This document shows, one piece after another, positions 38,364 through 51,450 of a DNA stretch of 64,000 bases. A model generated the notes under the pieces. That model was not told where the DNA came from. It made no database searches and saw nothing but the letters and a program-made list of their open reading frames with translations. The number at the start of each line of letters is the position of its first letter. Position 1 is the stretch's first letter. The position numbers were made by a program, and so were the translations under genes. Origin of the DNA: Dirofilaria immitis (taxonomy: Eukaryota > Nematoda > Chromadorea > Rhabditida > Onchocercidae); contig JAKNDB010000092.1 of assembly GCA_024305405.1 (NCBI GenBank), positions 4,307,501-4,371,500 of the forward strand. The letters are read 5' to 3'.

Positions 38364-38757
38364 AATCACAGAACTTATGAAATTTTTTAATTTCTAAAAA
38401 GTTGTACAAATAATATATATTACTAAGCAACAATTTCTGTAGTAGTAGTCAACTTAAAACGTTAGATGTTATGCTAAATTAGAGACTAGTTATAATTTTA
38501 GTTGAGAAACATTTGCAGAAGGGTAATATGCTTTTCATCATGTGAACTCTTAACAATACCTTAAGTTATTTAAATTCCGCTTATCATGAAAATTTTCATA
38601 AAAACATCGTAAAAGAGACTAAGTTTCTAAGCGTCAGTTTTTGTCTTGCTTTTTCAATGATCTTTGTAATATTTTTAAGATTTTTGTTCATTTCTCGTCT
38701 TTGCATTTTGGTTTGTGGAAATAAATATTATTTTATATCATAAAGTTTGCTTTTCCT

Positions 38758-39562
38758 TTAAAAATGCATTTGTTCACATTCGGAAAACGTAAGTGCCATA
38801 GGTTTTCGATTAACTTTAGGCGTTGTTTCCAAATCCTCCAAACTTGTTCCCTTCGTTTCGGACAAGAAAATGAAAAAACACAAATGCAACCATGGTGAGA
38901 GCCGCATAGATGAAGAATGCTGCTGAAAATTTCGAGAATTTAATTTATTTTGGTATAACTTTAAAAAATTTTAGAGGTTTTTGCCAACATTTGAAGCATC
39001 ATCATTCATGTCAATTATGATGAATCAGTCATCGTATAGATTTTTGTTAATACTCATAAATATGTTCATGTTATGGCGCACACTTCTTTACCCAACACAA
39101 AATGAGCCATTTAAGTGATCGGATAGTTTTAATGATTTTTGTTTGCTTATTACTAATTATAAAAATAAAACTTAAATTTCCCTTTGAAATTCTTACTGTC
39201 TCTTCCAACATTCTTGATCAAGAAGATAAAAGACGTCGAGGCAATGATATCGAAAAACCAATTGCAAAATGCAGAAATACTAACGCAAATACTTCGTGCC
39301 CACATGGGATAAATTTCCGCATTAATTACCCACGAAGATGGTGCGTAACCTAAAAATATTACTTCAATTATCTGGAATACGGTTGGTTTTTCGAGTTTTT
39401 GAAATTTTAAGAATTATGAAAGTGTTATTTAAAAAAAGTATTTTAAAGTATTATTAAAAAAAAAAAAACAAAATGGACAAATGAAGTGCGTATACAATGA
39501 AATATATGCCGCAAATAAAATTAATTAATTAATCCCTTGATTTCTGAAATATTTAGGTATAG

Positions 39563-39596
<34 letters not shown>

Positions 39597-42500
39597 ACAA
39601 AGTAGAAAGTTGATTAAATATGAGGAACTACGATTATGGTAAGATTATGATAGATTACTGAATAATTGGGTGATTTTATGAGGATTAATTTTGATCATAT
39701 TCAACTATTGATGTAAACGTTTATTCGATTCATATTAAATATCATAAGTGATAAATTATCTATCGAATATTAGTAAATAATTATTTTTCTTATAAAAATT
39801 TCCTTTTGACCGTTCTTTTTATGCCTTGGCAAAATTTTGATAGTTATATTAAAGCTTCATTTCTTTAAAAAGTCTTCAAAAAAAAGTTGCATACTTTTTT
39901 CGTCATTCAAAACGATAACACTGGAAAGATTTCTTGGAAAATTCTAATTAAATTTTACAACTTTTAGATCAAATTTACTATTTGTTGCTGTAAATTTTAG
40001 TATCGTTTTGAGTATGACAAAATGAAGTAAAATTAATAACGAACTATTCTTCATAGCACTAATTGTTACGCTTCTGTTACTAAATTGAACGATTTAATTA
40101 AATTACAAAACAATAAGTTAAATTGACAGAGTGAAATGAGATAATGAAGTTTGCTTCTTCCTTCTTTTTAAAAAATTTTCTAGTCATTTGAAATTTGTTT
40201 TCTCATCAAATTTTGAGTCAATAAAAAATAAATAAATGAATGAATGCTTCGTTTTAATAGTAAGGAATAAGGAATAAATTTGATCTGAAATTTAGGAAGC
40301 TAATAAAGTTTTTATGAACATTTAAAACAATTAGAGTAATATATTATGGGCGTTACGTAAAAATTAATTAAAAATTTAACGAAATTCAAAAGTTCAAAAT
40401 GGACGAATATTTATACCGCAAGCAAAGAATACGATGAAAGTTACGAGTGGAACCAAAAGTAGGACGATATATCCTGTTGCACAGTAATCATTCATCCAGT
40501 CATACCGTAATGAATTATTTGCAGCGGAGCATGGACCTACCAAAGATTTCGATTCAACTAAACTTGCATTTTGATCGACCGGTAAGCAATAACTGAAATT
40601 AACTAATTTTTTAATTATAAAAATTTTATCGCCGAATAGGAATATGTTTTACTAATTAAGCATAGGAATATTCGAATTAATTAGACTCAGCCAAATTTTT
40701 TAATGTATATTTAGAGTGAATAAATATAATTCCTCGCTTGATTCAGAACTATTGCAATACGATATTTGGATTAGAGATTTTTCCTTTAGTAGGATGATAA
40801 AAACTTCAAATGTAATAACAACGTCTCTCATAGCTTTTTTAATTGATGTTTCATTTTCAGTAATTTTGTTTTGATGATAATTTTCTCATCATTACTATTA
40901 TTATTATTATCTATTATCATTGTTACTATTGGTACTATTGTTACTACCGTTATTATTCTTCCTATTATTATTGTTATTAATTATTATTATTAACTATTAA
41001 ATATTAATAATTTGATGCCCTGAATAGATGATAAAATATATATGTTGTACAATTTTCTCGAATTACTTCTTTTCATTTTATTTAAATTTTACAAAATATG
41101 TTTTCATATTTTTGATGATGAATTGCAAAAATTCATTTAAGCTAGTAATCCATTATTTTCTGTGTTACTAAACTAATAAATGTAAAGTTTGGGTAGAATT
41201 ACTTACCCATAATTTGGTGAATTTTGGGCATACAAAAACCGCAATATTCGTCATTGGTGCATGAATAGCAATTTCTAAAATAATACGATATAATTTTATT
41301 ATTATTGCTATTATCATGTGCGAATATTTTTCTGGAATTCATCATATTGCAAGATAACAATTTAATTTATTAAGTTTCTGTTTTCTTAGATATGAAAACA
41401 AACGTGAAATTAAGATTAATAATAACAGTCATTTACAAATTTGTCGAAATTTTAAAAGCAAAAAAATTTGAGAAGCTAATAAAGTGAAGAAAAAATTAAC
41501 ATATGTTGGGCGCAATGCTTCAGATACGGAACGAAATCTGGAATATCATCTGGAAAAGTTTGATTTAACGGTAGTGCAATTACGGAATCGCGACTGACAT
41601 ATCCAAACGAAACTCCCATGAAAATAAGCGCAAAAATTACACCTGCTACTGAACTGAGCAGTAATTTCCGTCGACCGAAGCGTTCAATGATTAGCATTGG
41701 AATTATTGTACTCAAAAAATTTATTACTGCAAAGAAAATAAAAATAACATTGCGATAATATTGATATATGATTTGAATTCAGTACTAAAATTTGGTCAGC
41801 AATTTCGAATGTCAGTTACAGATTGAAGTTTTATTATAACAATAAAATTGGAAAAGAAGAGATTTATTTATATTTAATTTTCGAATATATTATTTGTCCG
41901 AAAAATATTGGTTGATTGTAGCTTAATGTTTGAGCAAAATTGACAAAATTCGTTCTTTTCATTTCAAATTATCTTTTAACAAGTATTCAGAAATTTTCAA
42001 TCAAAGTTTTAAAAATTATTTAAGTTCGCCAATTTTTTACTACATTTTCTTTATCAAATCTTTCATTTAAGATGGAAATAATTACCCAAAATAAGACAAG
42101 GAAGCCATATGACTAATCCCATATCTTTTACACCAGCTGATCTGATGATTGTTGACGAATGATAACTGATAATAAAAATTCGAGTTAATTTGAATTATTC
42201 GGGTTGGAACTTTTGTAAAAATTATTGGCAGAAGAAATAAAAAAGAAGTAAACATGGAAGTAAGACCCAGGTTATAATTTACTAAAAAGTCATAAGAAGT
42301 TAAAAAATTGATAAAGTAACAGGAAAATTGAATAAGCTTAAATTGAGATAATTAAAGTATTTATGTTAACTGATTTATAATTTAAAATATCGGAGACCGT
42401 TTATTCGAACAATTCATAATTAAGAAACTTGCATAATAGCATTTACAGCTGATAATTGTTGAAATATTTGCAGCATGCAACCAACTAATATTTGCTGCAA

Positions 42501-45500
42501 TGCATTCGTATCATGCGTAATGTGCATTACACGCCATCCACCTGTAATTTATACAGTTTATTTTTACTATTAGTGTAAATTGTTAAAGAAAAATTTGCAA
42601 AATTGATAATAGAGAAAAAGGAGGAAGAATTCAAAGTTCTAAAAATATTTCTTGCATAAAATAATTACAAATCAAATTATTGAAGCATTAAATTTTAAAT
42701 GACATATACATACATTGCATAACTTTACGAAACTCTAAAAACTATATACTAGATTTATTAAGTTGCTTCATTTTTTAAAAGAAAAATTAGAAATGAAAAT
42801 GTTATTATAAAAAACAGTGGAATGTTTTATCAGAAAAATAAAATAATAATAATAATAATAATTGGATTGAATAAGAATAATTAAATTTAAATTGATTATT
42901 TCCTTGAATACCTTCCAACATTTCTTTAAGTCGTTTTCTATAACCAATATAAATACTCAAACGATCAATTTCTTCTTGCTGAAGCTTTTCATCATTTCGA
43001 TGAAGCCACTGTGTTGCCTATAAAGTTATTAAAGTTAACAATAAATAATTTATCATGATCTGTTTCAAAAAAACGAAAATATTCTCGAATGTTATCTGCT
43101 GAAGCAAAATGCATCGATAAGGAAATAAGTAATATTTTAATATAGCAATATTGATTGATTGATATCGGAATCTCGCCTATCTGTGAAGTGTTATTTTATT
43201 GCCTATAAAAATGAAATAATTAAGAAACAAATCACTCGAATGCCTTCATCTCGTTGATCATTGGCACATAACCATCGCGGACTTTCAGGCATGAATGAGA
43301 AAACGGCAAATTGAATTAAATTTGGCACAATTATGAAACTAAGCATTAAGCGCCATCCAATACATGTTGGCTGCACATGTGATAATATACCTACATTAAC
43401 AAAAATTGTGATAAAAATTGAATCAATTAAATCTTATCAATGAATGGTGTTAATTAGTTGATTAAAAATTTTCTTTAATCTTCGAAATAAAATCGTTTTT
43501 AAAAAATTTATATTTTTGAATTTTGATTATTGATCATTGATCGTTTTTATTTTATCTTTACGATGTATCATTTTATCAAAAACTTTTCAATTATTCAACA
43601 TATGCTCTGAGATTTGTTGCATATTAAAGCGGTATGAATTATTTGCTCTTAAAAGCATATTGCATATTTTAAAATTGCAACTTTTCGAAACTTTCTTTTT
43701 CTAAAATGTCCAATTAATATTAGCTGATATAATGGTAGTTTCATTGGTTATTAAAAATTTAATAATCGAGCAAAACTTTCTTTCAAATTAACTCCGCAAT
43801 TTTTGTAAAAGAAAATTCATTTTGGCAGTTTAAAAATAAAAAAATATTTGAAAAAGCAGAAATTTTTTTAATAATAAGATATGATAAATATTGATAATTT
43901 TACCTGCAACGATATTTGCTGATGCTAATCCAACTGTAATAAACATTTGAAATGATGTGAGAAGAAAACCACGACAATTAGGTAATGATATCTCACTGAT
44001 ATATACTGGTACAACGCTTGATCCAAAACCTTCAATTTCATAACTTTCCTTAGCATTAATATCGCCAAATTGCCATTAATATGAATTTACAAATTTTTAC
44101 AATTTTAAAAATCTAGAACTCAAAATTTGTAGCAAAAATTTAGAATCCAAAAAACTTAAGTTCCAAAATCTAGTTTTTTTTTCATTTTTTCAAAGTTTTA
44201 AAAATGATTGTATAAAAAGGAAATAATAGTAAATTATATCAGTAACATTAAACTATGTTAATAATAATAAATTAAAAATTATAATTATAAAATAATGAAA
44301 GATTATAAATTAAAAAAAAGAAAACAATAGCGAATTATATTCTGATAGAAAATAATTGTATAAAAACGAAACGATAGTAAATAATAAAAAAATTCTTTTC
44401 CGTCAATAAAGAATTATAATTTTAATTAATATACTGTATTGTTTTTTTGTTTTATTGAAAATAAATAAACAAAGAATATGTGCTTATTATAAATAAAACA
44501 TTAAGAGACTTTTAGAAAAAAAAGAATTCAAAAATTAAATAATAATTGTCTTTTTTTTTTAAACAGGAATATATATAAAAGAAAGAAAAAGGGGAAAAAG
44601 TTAATAAATAAATTTGCAAAATAATAATGACGAAAAATTTATTTTAATTTATATATATATCAATATTATTTCATTAATATGAATTATTAGAACTATTTGA
44701 TAGGATTTTTTTGCATAACTTAATTTTTGATCATAAGTTTTTATAAATTTCAACAAATAAAGAAAGAATTTTTGCGTTTTAGTTTTTTTTGAAAGTTGTA
44801 TGACATAGCTATGAATATGAGTGGATGAGCATGATATGATATAATGATTGTTTGGAATGAAAAAGAAGTGTTAGAGTTAATTTTGATGAAATGCCTACCT
44901 AATGCGAAACCAATTATAAGTCGTCCAAAAATAAGCATTTGTTTATTTAGCGAAATGGAACAAAGTAATGCTCCAACTGTGTCGCATATGATCGCACTTA
45001 GAATAGCCTTTTACGACCGAATTGATCACTTATTGGTGCGGCTAATAATGATGCTATTGTTGCTGCTCCTAAATTTATATTATTCTAATGATTTCATAAA
45101 TGACTTTGTCATTTCTTGATACAATTTAAATTCTTTCGTAATTTAAGGCAAACAATTTAATAATTATCTAGCGATATTTATGAAAGAGATGATAATAATG
45201 ATAATAATGACCGCAAAAATGATAATAATATTCCGCAATAACAATGATTAATAGATGCAGTTGATTGATTTGACAAATTTTATTAGATAAATTTGTAATT
45301 TTTTTCTTCGCAAAAAAATCTCAAATTATTATTCCGCATTTTTTTCTGAATAAAGGAAGAAATTGGAAAATTTTTCAAGGGAACAATTTTTTGCAGCAAA
45401 AATTGGAAATAATAAAATAATTTTACTTGGCGTAACTTACATAATTCAGAATTCCTCATGCTATTTTAATACAATTTGCAGTTTAAAGGAAAAATTTAAA

Positions 45501-45872
45501 TCACTTTAACCTATTTCAGATGTAATATTATTATGAAATTGATATTATTGGAAATTGAAAAGCTTCATGGATTTGTAATTGCTTTAATTATAATATAATA
45601 TTTTCAAGAAATTTATTTGCTTCATTTTTATTATTAGTCATTATCAACAAGACGATTGAAAAATTATCTACCAGGTGAGATAATCACTAGGATATAGAGA
45701 AATGTTTGATTCATAGGCTTCATTGCTTCATTATGTTGCATGTAAATGAAGCATTAGCTATAATTCCTCCTTCGAAACCAAACGTAAAACCAAAAAATGC
45801 GGCAGAACCAGCGGCTATATAAAGGTTACGTAAATGTGATGATTGAAGCGATGCTAAATATGGAATATTCAT
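38758..45872 (-). CDS. H+/myo-inositol-type sugar transporter (SLC2A13/HMIT-like, major facilitator superfamily)
   Basis: Twelve-helix membrane transporter, about 578 residues. Exons, minus strand 5' to 3': 45872-45672, 45068-44899, 44029-43904, 43390-43236, 43017-42912, 42541-42433, 42165-42086, 41726-41501, 41274-41207, 40592-40417, 39349-39197, 38922-38758. Signatures are DQFGRK (82-87), PESPRWL (201-207), QQLSAVN (281-287), ERFGRR (331-336), NAEIYPMWAR and a C-terminal SETKG where PETKG is usual. A Cys-rich extracellular loop (C394, C397, C403, C406, C417) between helices 9 and 10 is the mark of HMIT over GLUT1-type carriers. The 42432-42166 intron uses a GC donor. Frame needs one added base near 45744, 45009 and 41222 and one removed in the A6 run at 38873-38878. 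Substrate is inferred from family; other sugars are possible. Confidence 0.9.
39462..39790. repeat. dispersed ~0.33-kb repeat, copy 2
   Basis: Same element and orientation as 31208-31533, here inside the 40416-39350 intron of the transporter gene, so it was inserted antisense to the host gene. Its internal TA run is longer. Confidence 0.9.
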
Positions 45873-45886
45873 GTAGAAACGTGTCA

Positions 45887-45902
45887 CTGCAAAAAGGAAT
45901 CG
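45887..45902 (-). promoter_or_regulatory. acceptor 5' of the transporter start codon
   Basis: Minus-strand CGATTCCTTTTTGCAG lies 14 bases before the ATG at 45872, consistent with spliced-leader addition. The upstream in-frame ATG at 45911 would fall in the removed outron if this site is used, so I chose the inner ATG. Confidence 0.55.
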
Positions 45903-46126
45903 ATTAATCATTTAATTGAATAATTAATTAAGGAAAAAGCCAAATTTAATATAAAGAAAAAAGAAGGAAATCATGTGTGATGAATTTCAAAACAAATTGT
46001 AATAAACTTGAAATAGAAAAATTGACAAATGAAATATTCAAATTTTTAAAGTAAAACATTCATTTAAAATTTGATTTCCTATTATGGCTCAGGTGTTAAT
46101 AAAAATATTCGAGAAAGTTACAATAT

Positions 46127-46221
46127 ACATACATACATACATGCATACATACATACATACATACATACATACATACATACATACATAAATACATACATAC
46201 ATACATACATACATACATACA

Positions 46222-46257
<36 letters not shown>

Positions 46258-46266
46258 TATATATAT
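46127..46266. repeat. (CATA)n microsatellite
   Basis: Long pure CATA run ending in a short TA tract, between the transporter 5' end and the next candidate gene. Confidence 0.95.
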
Positions 46267-46617
46267 GTACCATGAAAGAAATGGTAAACTGCCAGATATA
46301 ATTATTACTAGTTCATAGCATTTTGACGTATCTTTTTAATCCATTTTTTATGGAAAAAATCTTTGAATTAAATCATCCGGAAATTCATAAATTTGCTTGC
46401 TCATTATATATATAGATCGATATTTTAACTTAAAATTATCATTAAAAAATTTTTATTATCTCCTGATGACTACGAATAAAAGTGAAAAATTACAATTAAT
46501 TTCGATAAATTTTTAGAAAGATTTCGAATTTAAGATTTTACTAATTCTTCAAAATTGAAAATTAATTTCTAAATGTTTTTGGTGAATTTAAGGAATTATT
46601 GAAACAAAAGACTGGTT

Positions 46618-47184
46618 ATGGTTCATCAGTATGGTTACTTGGCAACATTAAAAGCAACTTTAATAGCCTTGCAGCTAAAATTAATATCATATCTAACAGT
46701 AATTGCTAAAACGATGAATATCGAGCTTAATAAAGTGCAAGAAAAAGCGGATAAAATGAAGTTCAACCCCACTCTGTTTTTTATTATAAAATCTTCAATC
46801 GTAAGAGTGGAAGAGCTTATGAAAAATTGGGAGACTCAAATCACTGAATTTTAGGGAATTAATGATCACTGAACTATTTTTATTAATATATATCTAACTC
46901 TCTATGGAATTAGATACATCATTATCAATCACATCAAGAAAAATTATTTCAAGTTACAAAATTTAATTTGTTTTGTGGTAGCTTTTCTTTCACAACAAAG
47001 GTTAAATAATCGGAATGGATTAGTTCAAATTTTCGAAGTAAATATGGTTGACGCTAATCTCCTACATATTCTTAGTAATTAAGGTTCAATACAAACATTA
47101 CATATTATTAACTTTTAGGATGATGAAAGACTTGCTGCTCATATCCAATTCATGAAACTTTTTAAATACATTTTAACTTTTTAA
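46618..47184 (+). CDS. uncharacterised small spliced candidate gene
   Basis: No family recognised. Candidate exons are 46618-46800 (donor GTAAGAG), 46982-47037 (acceptor GTGGTAG, donor GTAAAT) and 47119-47184 (acceptor ACTTTTAG). The first exon is a Lys/Glu/Leu helical segment starting MVHQYGYLATLK. The second and third join in frame to give a hydrophilic stretch with LSQQRLNNRNG and DDERLAAHIQF, whose composition is unlike the surrounding AT-rich noise. Phases of exons 1 and 2 agree only if one T is added to the T6 run at 46777-46782, the same kind of defect seen in the certain genes. An alternative first-exon frame exists (from 46596), so the 5' end is unsure. The gene may be longer, or it may be a decayed fragment. 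Confidence 0.35.
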
Positions 47185-47630
47185 AAAATTTCCGTGACAT
47201 TTCCACTGCGTCTTTATTCCATTAATAATGCAGAGCAGCTATTACTTTTCACAGAAATCAATTCAGGGACACGTTTGATTCGCTATGCATTAGCATCATG
47301 AAATATTCCGCACTGGATAATAAATGTCAATTTAAAAGTTTTGAAAATGAAAAGATCAATTTTCCAAATTGTAGTAAACACTAATCAGGATGCTACACGT
47401 TAGTTGATGTAACATTAAACATTTGTATCTTCCGCATAAATCGTTATAATTAGAACTGCTTCTCTTGAAATCACTTATTAATTAATTATTACGTAAAAAT
47501 ATTTATTTCTTCACAGTTTATTTATGACCTGTGAGAAGAATCAGATCGTTTGATTAGGCAAAAATCATAGATAGGAGAATTTATTACGTTTTATATAGCT
47601 ATATCTATATGACTAATCATAGAAAACGGA

Positions 47631-47636
47631 TTTATT
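47631..47636 (-). terminator. AATAAA polyadenylation signal, ZGPAT
   Basis: TTTATT on the + strand, one base past the ZGPAT stop codon, implying a very short 3' UTR if used. Confidence 0.45.
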
Positions 47637-47637
47637 C

Positions 47638-50600
47638 TTAATTATTCTCAAAATATATCTTTTTCTTTCGTCGACTATCCATCAAACTATTGAGTCGATG
47701 TTGTCGAGTCAATAATTGCTTTATTTCGTCGCGACATTTTATCAAATTTTTCTTCAACTTATCAGCTGTAGCAGCATCACGTTGATTACGTGTAATACCT
47801 CCACGTAGCTTACGTTCTTTATCCTTCAACTGTTTCAGCTTTTTATCCAAATCTAATGATTGAATACCGAGATCTGTCGAAGAATTATTCTGAAAAAAAG
47901 CAATTTTTTCAAACGAAATCCAATTATATTGTAGATTATATTGCAGAAGCATGATTTAGTCGTCAACAATTCAATACATTTGTCATGTAAACGAATTGTT
48001 CTTCTTCCACCAAAAAAAAAAAGAAAAATAAAATAACATTACTCACGAAATTAATATTCCTTGAAATAAATCTATAAACTTGACTTCTGTTCATTAAATA
48101 CAGAATTTGTTCACCTGTAAACTTTCCATCTCCTTCATTTCATTTCTCTCTTCTTCCATGTTTGAAGTTTTATTTAATTTATCGTTTAACAGTTCGAAAA
48201 CATCTACTGGCTTCTCAATGGCTTTTAATTGTTTCGTGATTGTCTGTCTTACCTGTTCTTGACGAGATTTCATTCTGTCCGTTACTTTCTTATTCTTCGC
48301 TTCCACACACATATCCAATGATTTATCTTAAAAAAGATAAATAAATCCATTTTTCAAATGAAATAAAATTATAAAAAAGGCTGATCAGACGAAAATTCCA
48401 AAAAAAATTAAAAATTTCGAAGTTGAAAAAATAAGGAAATAATTTGTTAACTGAAATAAAGTTTAAAGTTCAAGAAACATGCTAAGTTATGTCGCAAACC
48501 TTCTGCAAAATATTGATATATATAAGGAGCAATGAACACTCAACAGAATCACGACTTCGTTACGCTTCGTCAAGAAAAAGAAATCAGAAAAATTCAAAAT
48601 TCCACGTACTTCTGGGAAAAATTACTGGCTGTATGGCATGTACAATACCATCTGATTTTCTACCAAGTCCCTCACCAGCTCGATAACCCATCTTCAGTAA
48701 TAACTTCATTCCAATACCACGTGTATGCTTTTCCCAGTCACCAATGACGCCAACTGTCACACTTCCACATCTTTCCTGCTTATATTCCTCCCGTGATGTT
48801 GAAGCTAAACTTTCTGTATCGACTTCGTCTAAAAACAATATATAGTTCTATTCTAATTTAGAATAGACCTTATCACAAAAAGCTTAAATTGATTTAGCAA
48901 AACTTACTGCATGCAAACTCAATTATTTTTCGAAAATTTTGTTTACAAGCACAAATTTTAGCGAAAATTGACTAAATGCTAAATCGACCAAGAAAATCAA
49001 TACTAATTCACTAATATTCAATCATCAAGATAAAGGTTAGCCGACTAATACTTTCTTAAACAGAAACAAATTTTAGCGCTTAGTAAAAATTCAAGAAAAA
49101 TTGATATTTCAATAAAAATTTTGACAAAAATTAAGCTCAAAAGAAACCTTCGGTGTCATCAGATAATTGAGGGATTGGATAAATTTTACTTTGATCCACA
49201 GCAATTTCTTTCTCTGTAATCAGTAATCGAACAGCCAATTTTTCATTATCTATAGCAGTTACCCGAGCACTGCTCCATAATTTATTTTCACCCAATACGA
49301 GTACAAGTGAACCTTCTCTCACCATCCTAAATAACTAAATATTTTTTTGACCGAAAACGAAGGTAAGTATTGGAATCTTATTCAATCTTCAATTTATTCT
49401 GGCAATTTGTTTACCGCAGATGACAGTGAAGTACATAAAGCATAAATTCGTAAACATACGAAATATCTGGTTGTTGATATTCCCTGAGGTCCGAAAATGA
49501 AACTTCTTCACCATGCGAAAAACGGCACTCATTCCCAAAGTTACAACGATCATCAAGAAAATATTCGCAAGCTATCATTGCTGTTTCAAGAGGATGACCA
49601 TATAATACTTTGACCTATAAGCATAAAATGGTTAAGAAATGGATCACGTGATGCTCTGTAATAAAAACAAAATAATAAAATGAAAAAAGAATTTCATCTT
49701 ATCGATAACAAAATTTGTTAATACAATCACTTTTAGTATTACAAATCCATTTCCACTGAAAGAAAATACGAAGAAAGATTAAAGTTATAAAAATTAATTT
49801 AGCTCGACAAACTTTAAGATCATTCTCTTCTACATTTGAATTTTTAACAAAATCTAGAATAACAGCATCGTGAAAATGCACTGCTCGATCAATAATTCGA
49901 TTATACGGTGCAAGACAATGCATTCCAATTAAATGGTTGGAATCTTGGACATCAGCGATAGTGCAAATTTTGCTGCAATCCTGTTCAGCCACTTTCGTTT
50001 CATTTTCTGCAAAATAACGTTCAAATGGCCAAGAAACGATAACAAGAGGAGCAAATTTTTCAGAGTCTCAAAAATTCTATAATGCAAAAATTATGGGAGA
50101 AGAGGGAAACATGAAACTTGGTTTAGATTTATAAAATCAATCATAGCTTTTTCTCAAATTAATTCTTACTACCAAATAACATAAATTTAAGCCAATATTT
50201 TCTTGTTAACTGAAATCATCAGAAAAGACTAATTAATCAAGTAACGGAATAAATGATATGCTTTGCCCATTAATGTCATGAATTTCCTCAAAAAATGCTG
50301 AAAATTTATTAAACCAATCACTAAATAATCTCACTTTGGAACTTTCTGTACATAAAGTAATATTAAACAACAGTAAAACAAAATGAAAAAATGTATATAA
50401 TGCTTCAAATATCAAAACAAATTTCCTTACCAGTCAAAAGTGCAATAAGTTCCATTAAGTCAGAATATGAATCCATTAACGTATTTCTTTTTCGAAGATC
50501 TGTACATGTTTCAAGCTCTTCGTCAATTTGTTTAAGCTGAAAAGTAAGAACATTATATGAAAGCTTTTTCATAGATTTAAATGATTTTGGTCCCAAAGTC

Positions 50601-50881
50601 TCTAACAAACATACGATCTAGGCATCATTAACTTTTCATGCAAAAGAAAACATGAGCATTTACATAAGAAACCTTATCCATACATGAACAGAATTTATTC
50701 GCAGTCATCTGAATCGACCTCGACTTATTCATATGAGAATTGTTCAAGCATTTTTATCTTAATGTTAAAAAAGAAAATTATCGGGAATTTGCGACCTATT
50801 CAAAAGAAAAAAAAAACAAAATCTAAAAAACGACATGTAACAAACCTGCAACCGATAAGCCTCCAATTCGCTTTCTTCCAT
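47638..50881 (-). CDS. ZGPAT: ZGPAT, CCCH zinc-finger and G-patch domain protein
   Basis: Nuclear protein; human ZGPAT (ZIP) is a transcriptional repressor that recruits the NuRD complex. Exons, minus strand 5' to 3': 50881-50846, 50536-50431, 50006-49813, 49614-49460, 49326-49148, 48828-48610, 48326-48115, 47889-47638; all phases agree without any correction, giving about 450 residues (human 531). An N-terminal helix MEESELEAYRLQ is followed by a CCCH finger C128-x7-C136-x5-C142-x3-H146. A Tudor-like segment (about 165-220) contains LVLGENKLWSSARV. The G-patch (about 259-305) has HTRGIG..LLLKMGY..GEGLG. Then come a VFELLNDKL motif and a Lys-rich coiled coil to the end. It is the only multi-exon gene here readable as printed. 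It lies about 570 bases downstream of FIGL-1 on the same strand. Confidence 0.94.
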
Positions 50882-50919
50882 GACAATTTAAACCAAGTGC
50901 AAACACAAAATTTCTTGTT

Positions 50920-50938
50920 CTAACAATCGAAAAACCGG
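50920..50938 (-). promoter_or_regulatory. acceptor 5' of ZGPAT
   Basis: Minus-strand TTTTTCGATTGTTAG ends at 50920, 38 bases before the ZGPAT ATG. With the short spacing to the FIGL-1 stop it could be a downstream trans-splice site in a two-gene operon. Confidence 0.4.
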
Positions 50939-51450
50939 TCTGTTATAACTACCACTTCAATAGTACTTAAAATAAGTTCATCTGATTTTTGATATAGAAT
51001 TAAGTGAAGCAAAAAGCGTGTTCAACGGCGTTTTCATCATGCATTTCTACAACTTCGCGTGTAATATTTAATCCCATTATCAAACTGAGCTATCATAACA
51101 ATGAAATGGTGAGGAAACATAACTTCAGGATTTCAGTATGATGGCAATATGAAATTAAAACTGTTTAGCTCAATTGTATAATACATCCTTTCTTCCCTTC
51201 AAAATTATATTCGAAAAAATTTTTATCAAACGCAAAGAGATCTTTGTTACCTCACTATTAATCATATAGAACGACAACCAAATAGATAACAACAGGAAAT
51301 GGTGCGCATTTTTGGAGAATTCTATAAAGTAATGGTTCCATATAACAATGAAAAAAAGTCAATGCTTCACAGATATTTATCCGAAGAAATATTTCTTAAA
51401 AATTATAACATCGAATGATGGAATGATAATTCTTAAAAATCATTATCCAT

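Noticed and set aside
44844..45119. 91-codon + strand open frame
   Set aside because: Antisense shadow of transporter exon 2.
50233..50345. Extra ZGPAT exon reading ESSKVRLF...
   Set aside because: Exons ending at 50431 and starting at 50006 already join in phase to give a continuous product, so no exon is needed here.
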